Assembly: GCA_023954075.1 (NCBI GenBank)
Contig: JAMLIV010000016.1
Span: forward strand, 17,894-81,893
Direction of reading: 5' to 3'
DNA: 64,000 nucleotides
Source: Lysobacteraceae bacterium
GTDB taxonomy: Bacteria > Pseudomonadota > Gammaproteobacteria > Xanthomonadales > Xanthomonadaceae
In this document: one piece after another, positions 1 through 8,400 of the stretch
How the letters are laid out: every line of letters starts with the position of its first letter
How positions within the stretch are numbered: position 1 is the first letter of the stretch
Translations under genes and position numbers: made by a program
Notes under the pieces: generated by a model
Told to the model about the DNA's origin: nothing
Database searches by the model: none
The model's input: only the letters and a program-made list of their open reading frames with translations

Positions 1-2
1 AC

Positions 3-2012
3 GCGCTGCGGGTGCTGCGCAGCGAGCGGGTGCAGGTGGAGACCGGCTTCCTCGAAGCGGCCGACATCCTGCTGGTTTCCAGCGACACGGCACCGCAGGC
101 TGGCGTCCAGACCGGACCGCTGCGCCTGGTGGACAAGGACGAGCAGGAAGAGACGATGGCCCTGGAGAGCCTCGTCCAGCGCCTGTCCGAACGCCTGGCG
201 CGCCCGCTGGAGGTGCTGCTGGCCCGGCTGGCCAATCTGTCGGGCGTTGCCGCTCCCGGGAATCCGCAGGACAGTGCGATTTCGCCGCGCGGCCTGAGCC
301 GCCTGTTCCGCGAGGCCATCGAGCCGCTCGAACTCCACATCGAAATCCGCCTGATCACGTTCGGCCTCTTCGGCCAGCACGTCCTGCGCGCCCTTCCGGG
401 CCTCTATTCCCGCCTCAACCGCATTCTGGCCGAGGGCGGCATCCTGCCGGACCTGTCCGAGAGCGAACCTTCGGCGCACCCGCGCGTCACCCGGCCGGCG
501 CGGCGCAGCGCGCGCCACCGCATCCCGGAGCCGGGCGCGCCGCCGGTTCCCGCGTCGCGGCCGGCACCCCGGCCGCCGGGCACCGTGCCGGACGGCAACG
601 ACGCGCGCCTGCGCGAACTGCACCGGCTGCTGCGCGCCCGCGCGATGGCGGCCGCCGATGCCGGCACGGATACCCAACAAGCGCAGCCGCTGAGCGTCGG
701 CGCACTTGACGTCGCGCTCGACCGGCTTTGGACCTTCGAAGGCGATCCGCTGACCTTCAAGGCCCACCTGGTCACCTCGGCGCGCCTTGTGAGCGGCCAG
801 GAGGGCGCGGTGCTTTCCAGCGAGCACGAGGACATCATCGACCTCGTCAGCCTGCTGTTCGCGCGCGTGCGCAGCGACCCGAATCTGCCCGGGCCGATGC
901 AGCGCCTGCTGTCGCGCCTGCACGTTCCGTTCCTGCGCACGGCGCTGGCCGATCCGGGGCTGCTCCACGCCGAGAGTCACCCGGCGCGCGAGCTTCTGGA
1001 CGAGCTGGCGACGGCCGCGATCGGCTGGTGTCCCGCCGCCGACGCCGGCGAAAACCTGATCAAGCAGGTCGCCGTGATCGTCGAGAAGCTCGCCTCGCAC
1101 CACGCCAGCGGTCAGCCGATCGAATTCGGCGGCGGCATCGATGCGCTGCGCCAGTTCGAGGACGCGCACCGTCGCCGCGCCGACATCGCCGAGCAGCGCG
1201 CCATCGAAACGGTGCTCGGGCGCGAGCGCCTCACGCTGGCGCGCAACCGCGTTGCCACCCTGTTCGAGCACGAGCTCGAACGACACGAGCCGATCCCGTG
1301 GGTACGCCAGCTGCTGCGCGGGCCGTGGTCCAATCATCTGGCGCTGCTCTGGCTGCGGCAGGGCGAAACCAGCGCGGCGTTTGGCGAGGCGATCGCGTTC
1401 GTCGAAGAACTGTTGTGGGCCGATGATCCCAGCGCCTTGCGCACCGACCCGGTCCGCCTCGCCCGCGCGCGCGAGTGCCTGCCCGACCAGCTTCGCCAGG
1501 GCCTGACCGGCGTCACGCAGTACGAGAGCGAGATCCAGTCCCTGGTCGCGCGACTGCAGGACTACCTGGACACCCAGATGCGCGGCGACGATGCGCCCGA
1601 TGTGATGTACGAGGCCGATCCGGGCCTGGCGCAGGCGGACTTCAGCGCGCAGTGGCGCGAATCCCTCACCGATGAGCTTTCCACCCGCCCCGAGCCGGAT
1701 GCCGACACCCTCGGCCTGGTGCGCTCGCTGCCGGTCGGCACCTGGATCGAGTTCCGCGCCATGCAGGCGGGAGAATTCGAGATGGAACGCGGCAAGCTGT
1801 GCTGGACCAGCCCCTACACCGGCCACGGCCTGTTCGTGAACCGCAACGGCGTGCGGCTGCGCGAGTCCTCGCCCGAGGCGCTGGCGATGGACCTGCAGGC
1901 CGGCCGCGCGCTGGTCATCGATGACAGCCGGCTGCTGGAGCGGACGCTGCGCAGCCTGGTCGACGAAGTGCAGCACGCCGTGGAACTGCCCGCGCGCATG
2001 GGCGAGGGCTGA
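3..2012 (+). CDS. DUF1631 family protein, 5'-truncated by the window edge
   Basis: The reading frame is already open at the first complete codon (position 3), and the first possible start (GTG at 12) lies inside conserved-looking sequence, so the true start is upstream of the window. About 670 residues are visible. They match the DUF1631 family, common in Xanthomonadales, beta-proteobacteria and Pseudomonas: a helical N-terminal part, a proline/alanine/arginine-rich linker around residues 155-200 of the visible part, a long helical middle, and a C-terminal beta-rich part (from about residue 565, starting LVRSLPVGTWIEF) that resembles the small PilZ-like barrel at the end of this family. No signal peptide or membrane segment is visible. 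The function is not established, and a link to cyclic-di-GMP or surface behaviour would be a guess. The gene ends with TGA and is followed by about 400 bases without a gene. Confidence 0.8.
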   Translation, partial: ALRVLRSERVQVETGFLEAADILLVSSDTAPQAGVQTGPLRLVDKDEQEETMALESLVQRLSERLARPLEVLLARLANLSGVAAPGNPQDSAISPRGLSRLFREAIEPLELHIEIRLITFGLFGQHVLRALPGLYSRLNRILAEGGILPDLSESEPSAHPRVTRPARRSARHRIPEPGAPPVPASRPAPRPPGTVPDGNDARLRELHRLLRARAMAAADAGTDTQQAQPLSVGALDVALDRLWTFEGDPLTFKAHLVTSARLVSGQEGAVLSSEHEDIIDLVSLLFARVRSDPNLPGPMQRLLSRLHVPFLRTALADPGLLHAESHPARELLDELATAAIGWCPAADAGENLIKQVAVIVEKLASHHASGQPIEFGGGIDALRQFEDAHRRRADIAEQRAIETVLGRERLTLARNRVATLFEHELERHEPIPWVRQLLRGPWSNHLALLWLRQGETSAAFGEAIAFVEELLWADDPSALRTDPVRLARARECLPDQLRQGLTGVTQYESEIQSLVARLQDYLDTQMRGDDAPDVMYEADPGLAQADFSAQWRESLTDELSTRPEPDADTLGLVRSLPVGTWIEFRAMQAGEFEMERGKLCWTSPYTGHGLFVNRNGVRLRESSPEALAMDLQAGRALVIDDSRLLERTLRSLVDEVQHAVELPARMGEG

Positions 2013-2164
2013 GCCGGCGCAAGGCCGCGCTTCGGCGACCCGGCACTTTCCGGATTCAACGCAGATCAGGATGGATCCCGGACATCGCTGCGCGATTGCG
2101 GGATGACGGCGCGGGCTGCCCTGCCGTCGCGACGCGGCGGGGATCGGTCGTGGCCTGGGGCCAT

Positions 2165-2184
2165 CGCGACGGGTATCCGTCGCG
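2165..2184. repeat. Perfect 8-bp inverted repeat (hairpin)
   Basis: CGCGACGG at 2165-2172 pairs with CCGTCGCG at 2177-2184 around the loop GTAT. It lies 150 bases after the DUF1631 stop and lacks a T-run, so it could stabilise the 3' end or be part of a REP-like element rather than an intrinsic terminator. Confidence 0.5.
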
Positions 2185-2357
2185 GCATGGTCCGGTCGCG
2201 ACATGGCCGGCACGGGCCATGGGCCGATTGCGACAGGATTCCGGCGGGATCCGCTGCGCGGGCTCCGTCCTGCTCGAATTCGACCCGGCACCTCGGGCGG
2301 CGGCAACGCGACGCGGGTGAGGCCGCCCGCGCTCCGGGCAATTCAGGCTTTCGCACC

Positions 2358-2387
2358 AAAAAAGAGGCCTCCCGGAAGGGAGGCCTC
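2358..2387 (-). terminator. Rho-independent terminator of the giant exported protein gene
   Basis: On the minus strand a perfect 10-bp GC-rich stem (2387-2378 with 2373-2364, arm GAGGCCTCCC, loop of four bases) is followed directly by six T. It lies 27 bases after the stop codon of the 2,670-residue protein gene. On the plus strand the A-run precedes the stem, so it acts for the minus strand. Confidence 0.9.
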
Positions 2388-2413
2388 GAAAGGTGTTGCC
2401 TGTCGGGTGCCGA

Positions 2414-5400
2414 TCAGGGAATCGTGATCGCGGCACCGGCGCTGTTGTAGCCGTATTCCAGCACCTGCGCGGGCAGGCCGCCGGGCGAGACGGTCGTCAT
2501 TCTGATGTAGCCGTAGTTCACCTGGCTGGTGGAGGAGTTGATGAAGGCAAAGCCGAGGTAACCATCGACTCCGCCGACCCAATTCACCAGCTTCAGGGAC
2601 GCGGCGCTGATGGTGGACGCCGGGCCCACCGTGGCACCGCTGCCGAGCACGGCGAACTCGGTGCCACCGCCATCGACCACGCCGCCCACGCCCGTGAACA
2701 CGTCGCCGTACCAGTAGACGGACAAGGTACCGTCGCCGTAGTCATACAGATTGACGTTGTCACTGCGACCCGGGTCGTAGGTGCCCCAGAGGCCGGCGGC
2801 GAAGTCCATCGTGAGACCGTCGCCATCGCCCAGCGCGACGGGCAGGTTGATCATGCCCGTCACGATGTTCGGATCGACCGGCGGATCATCGCCCTCGAAG
2901 CCATCGGAGAAGATCGCCGGCGGCAGCGGGGTCACCGTGAAGGTCACCGGAATCTCGAACTGCGGCGCAGCCAGGTCGTTGGTGTTGACGCACAGCAGGG
3001 CCTGGTGGGTTCCCACCGCGAGGCTCGCCGCATTCGCCGTGACCGTGACCGCCACGCTGCCCGGGCCGTTGATGGTGCCGCTCAGCGGCGCCGCCGACAG
3101 CCACGAGATGGCGCTCGGCGAACCGCAGCCGGTGCCCGGCGGGCCTGCCGCCACTTCGATCGCGCGGATGAACATCGACTTGTAGTCCGGGAAACCGTCC
3201 GCCGTCGCGCCCCAGGCACCGCCGCTGTACGAATAGCCGCCGGCATCGACCGCCGTGGTTTCGTCCGAAGCCAGATACAGCCCGCTGACCGTCTCGGCAT
3301 TCCACTCCAGGCCGATGTAGACGCTGCCGCTGGCGATGTTCAGCCCCATGCCGGAGATGTCGATCGCTTGGAACGACTGATCCAGTGCGCTGCTGATGTT
3401 GTTGGCCGTGGCGCTGACGCGACCCAGCTCAGTACCCGGCGCACCACCGGCACCGTCATCGGCGAACACCACCACCTGCACCGGCGCGCTGGTCAGCCCG
3501 GCATTGGTCAGAAGCGAGACGCAGACCGTGCTGTAGCTGGCCGGATACGCGGACGGGGTGAACTTGTCCACGATCTTGGCATCGGTACCCGCGGTCGTAT
3601 TCCAGCCGTAGCCGTTGTCCGGCGCGCCGTTGCCGTCGTGCACCACCAGGCCCGGCGTGCCGACGTCGCAGAGCGGGTCGTTGGCCAGGATGGCGTTGCC
3701 GAGCTGCGGCAGGTCACCGCCGCGGGCGTAGGCACCGATGAGGTCGTCCTGCACCGCGAACGGCAGGGTGCTGCCGAGCTTGGCGGCGCGTGCGGCCAGA
3801 GACTCGACCGTGGCGCGCGTCACCGACTCGCCGCGCATCGACTCCGGCGTGCCCTGTGCTTCGGGCAGCGCGCGGGTGATGTTGAAGGTCAGTCGGCCAG
3901 GACCCACGTTGCTCACCGTCAGCGTCCCGGTGTCGGACGTGCCGACCTGCGCCGTGAGGCTCAGGGAGATCGGCGACACCTGGGCTTCAGGCTGCGGCAG
4001 CGGGTCGTTGTTGACCGTGAGGGTGTAATCCTCGGCCTGGCCGTAACCGGCCGTGTTGCAGGGATCGGCCGCGGTATTGAACTTCTTGATCACGCGCATG
4101 CGGGTCGTGCCGAGCGTCGCCGTGGCCGGAACCACGATGCTGCCGGTCGCCTGCTTGCCGTCGGCACCGGTGGAGTTCACCAGGTCGCTGAGGTTGTACA
4201 TCTCGCCCGCATCGGCGAACGAACCGTTCTGGTTCCAGTCGATGTAGGCGCGCACCTTGGTGGTGTAGTTGCCGCCCGTGTTGCCTTCGACCGCGATGTC
4301 GTACAGACCATCCAGCGACACCACGCCGCCGGTCACGGAGAGGAAGTTCTCCAGCGCCGGGCTGCCGCCCACGGTCGGGTCGCTCGGGTTGTCGATGCCG
4401 GTGAACACCACGCGGCTGATCGGCTCCACGGCGCTCGGGAAGGCGACGTTGCAGTACGGTGCCGGGAAGATCGCGTCGAAGTTCGCGATCACCGAGCAAT
4501 CGGCCGTGACCGGAGCCGTGGTGAACACGTTGCCGGCCAGGGTGCCGCCGCAGGTGCCGCCGACGGTGCCGAGCTGGTAGCCGGCACCCGGGGTGAGCGT
4601 GAACGCGGTGGTGCCGTTCTCGTCCACGATGACGGCGGTGCTCGGCGAGATCGCGCCGTTGCCGGCACCGACGCTCGGGGTCACCGTGAAGGTGGCACCC
4701 ACGGGCACGACGTCCAGCGCCACGGGCACGGCCACCATCGGGTTGGCCGGGTCATTGCTTTCCACGCAGATGTTGCCCGCGTAGCTGCCGATGGCCACAC
4801 CGGTGGAATCGAACGTCATGGTCACCGCCGTGCTGCCGGCAGCCGCGGTGGTGCCGGTCGCCGGGCTGGCGGACAGCCACGGGATGCTCGACAGGTAGGT
4901 GCAGGCCGGGGCACCGCCCGCAGGGGTTCCGTTGACCTGGAACGGGTAGTCCTGCGCAGCCATCGAACCGCCATCCGTTGCCGCCACCCAGGCCGTACCG
5001 TCCCACTGCAGGGCGTTGGCACCCGGCTTGCCGGTCTGGCCAGACAGCGTCACCGCCGGTGCCCACGGACCGGAAGCCAGCGAGCCGCCGAGCTGCCAGT
5101 CGACCCAGTAGGTTCCCTCGGGCAGGATCGCGCCCACGCTGATGTCGACCGACATGATCGGGCGATCGGCGTTGGTGAGGTCCGTGTCGAGCGTGCGATA
5201 GATGCCGCTGAACGCGGTGGCCGCCAGGCGGTTGGTGGTGGTGTCGCCGAACACGATGTTGCTGCCGGCGGCACCCGGCACACCGTCCCAGATGCGCAGG
5301 TTGGCTGCATTCATCGTGGAGGTCGTGGTCGAACCGGTCTGGTAGGCGAATACGGTGATCGCATCGACCATCCAGCCGCCCGCGGGAACCGCGAAGTCAT

Positions 5401-8400
5401 CCGCGACGCGGAAGCCGCCGGACACGCTGACATTGGAGCCGTAGCCGGTATTGCCCACTGCGGTCTGCAGCGCACTGGCGTCGGCACCGCCCGCGCCTGC
5501 ACCGGCGTTGGTGGTCAGCGGACCGTTGTCATGCAGTACCGCCTCCGGAGCCTGCGGCAGGAGCAGCTTCACCGCATCGTCCTGCGCCGCCGGCGCGCTG
5601 CCGCGCACCGCCGCACCCACCCGCTCCTGGGCCGCCTGCTGCACGCGCTCCACCACCGGCATGGCCGACAGCGGACGCGGCAGGTTTTCTTCCTTGATCG
5701 TCCAGTTCAGGTCGCCGCCACCGCTGTTTCCGATGGTGAGCGTGTCGGTGGTCGTCATGTTCGTGTTCTGCGAGACGCTGAAGCCCGCCGCCGGGGTGAC
5801 CCCGATGACCGGATCGGTACCCGCCGCGTTGATCTCGAAGTTGGCCACGACCGTGCAGTCCGCCATCACCGCATCCGTGGTGAAGGTGTTGCCCGCCAGG
5901 GTGCCGCCGCAGGTGCCGGTGACATCCAGGATGTGGTAGCCCAGCGCGGGGCTCAGCGTGAACGCCGCCGTGGTGCCCTCGTCCACAAGCTGCGGGGTGT
6001 CCGGGGTGATGGTGCCGCTCGGGCTGCCGACGCTCGGGGTGACCGTGTGCCTGGGAATGCCGCCCGGAATGGTGATCGCCGCACCGGTACTGTCGAAGCA
6101 GTAGTCGCCGATGACGGCCGGATAGCCGTCCGGTGCCACCGTGGTCATGTGCGCGTAGCCGTAGCAGGCGCTGGCGGTCGAGCAGGCGAACCGGAAGCCG
6201 AGATAACCGTCGGCTCCGGCGCGCCAGTTGGTGGCACCCGTGGTGGCAGTGTTGAAGGTCGACGCCGGGCCCACGGTGTCTCCCGGGTTCAGCACCAGCC
6301 AGGTACCGCCGGTGGTGGCCGATGCGACGCCCGCGTTTCCGGTCGAGGAGTTGGGCCAGAAGAAGGAAAGCTGAGTGGCACCATACGGGTTGAAGTTCGA
6401 GCCCGTGATCGATCCGGTGTCGCTGAAGGTGTTGTCTTCCCAGCGCACATAGGTGCCGTCGAAGGTCTGGGCAACGGAATGGCTCTGCGAGAAGCAGACC
6501 AGGCCGCCGGCGGGCGGGGCCACCGTCAGTTCGACCGGCACCTCGACCTGCGGATTCACCGGGTCGTTGCTGTTGACGCACAGGAGGCCGCTGTAGGTGC
6601 CGACCGCCAGACCGGTGGAATCGAACGTCACCGTCACCGTGGCGTTGCCGCCGGCGGCAATCGTGCCGCTGCCGGTATCGACGCTGGCCCACGGCAGGAT
6701 GTCGCCCGCGGTGCAGCCGGAGACCGGTGGCGGGCCGGCGTCGAGCGAGACGTCGTCCACCATGAAATTGGTGACATCCGTCCCGGCGAACGAGGAATCG
6801 AACTTCAGGGTGTGCACGGCGTCGTCGGCATAGGCCGAAACGTCGATGACCACCTGAGCGTAGCCCGATGCGTAGGCAGCCACATTGTCGGCCGTCACGC
6901 GGAACACCTCGTTGCTGTCGATCAGGACCGCCATGTAATCCGCGGCATCACCGCTCGTGGCCGACACGTTCAGCCAGAAGCTGAGGGTGGCAGGACCGCC
7001 CGCGCTGATCGTCAGATCCTGCTGCACGGAGGCCGTCTCGACGGCGGCGATGCCGCCGAGCCAGGTCCACCACGTACCCGTGCGCGGGCCGAGGCCCCCG
7101 CCGGTACCGCAGAGCGCGGCGGTGCACAGCGGGCTGCCGAAATTCAGCGAAGCGACCGTCCAGAAGGGATTCGGATCGCCGGCCTCGAAGCCGCCGTCCT
7201 GAACGACTTCGGCCATCGGTGCCAGGGCCCAGTCGCGCGGTGCGGGCTGGCGCGGCGTGGCGAGGCGCGGAGACATGCGCTCGGCCGTGCCGGTGCCGGT
7301 GCCGCGCGGCAGGCCTTCCTCGATGCCCCAGTTCAGATCGCTGCCGCCGAGGTTCTCGATCAGGAGCGTCTGGGTCGTGGTCTGGTTGGTTTCCTGCGAG
7401 GCGCTGAGGCTGGCCGGAGTGACGTCGATGATCGGGTCGCCCGGCACCACGATCGCCTTGAAGTCGGCGATGACGGTGCAGTCCGCGGTGACCGCGGCGG
7501 TGGTGTAGACGGACGTGCCGGAATCGAGCGTGCCGCCGCAGGTGCCGCCGACGGCGTCGATCTCGAAGCCCGCATCAGGCGTCAGCGTGAAGGCGGCGGT
7601 GTCGCCGTCGTTCACCGTCTGCGCCGTGTTCGGCGAGATCGCGCCCGAAGGCGTGCCGACGCTGGGGGTGACGGTATGCGTGACCGGCGGCGCGCCGCAG
7701 GTATTGGCCGGCGAGGCGGAGTTGCGCGGTGCGGGAGTTGCCGTAATGAAGTCGGCGGCGTTGTCGTTGCTGTCGATACAGCCATCGCCGGCGCGGAACG
7801 CCGCCAGCGTCGCACTCGTAGCGGGTGCCGCAGCGGTGCCCTCAAAAGCCTCGCCGGTACCGAAGCCAACCAGATCGACGACCTGCGGGTCGCTCGCACA
7901 CGCGGCCTTCTGACAGGCCAGTGCGGTGGTGACATTGGCCAGCGCGAGATTGCCGTTCGTGCCACCCGGGCTAAAGCTTGTAGAGGTCTGATCAGGCGTC
8001 ACCGGCATGGGCGCGCCATTGGCACCCGAACCGAGTTGAACCAGGAAATAGCTGTGCGCGCCGATCGTGCCCGTCAGGTTGACCCTGCCGGACCAGTTGG
8101 TGCCAGCGGGAGCCGCATACTGCACCGACATGCCGGTGAGCGCGACGGCGCTGCTGCCGGGGTTGAACAGCTCGACGTACTTGGCGTTGAAGGTAGCGCC
8201 AGTATTGCCGCCGCCGCCATAAATCTGGCTGATGCGCACATGGGTCGAAGCCGGCACCGCCTTGAAGTTGGCGACAACCGTGCAGTCGGCCGTAATCGCA
8301 CCCGTGGTGTAGTCGTTGCCCGCGAACGAGCCCGCCGGGCAGTCACCGCCGACGTTGTCGATCTCGTAGCCGGTGTCGGCCGCCAGCGTGAAGGTGGCGG

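Larger units (their letters stand above)
2013..2413. other. Gene-free spacer with hairpins between convergent genes
   Basis: These 400 bases separate the DUF1631 gene from the end of the giant minus-strand gene. Only short, arginine-rich spurious frames occur. The middle (about 2120-2240) is rich in GTCGCGAC/CATGGCC-type inverted motifs and looks like decayed intergenic palindromic repeats. The right end holds the terminator of the minus-strand gene. No T-run terminator for the plus-strand gene is visible. Confidence 0.5.
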
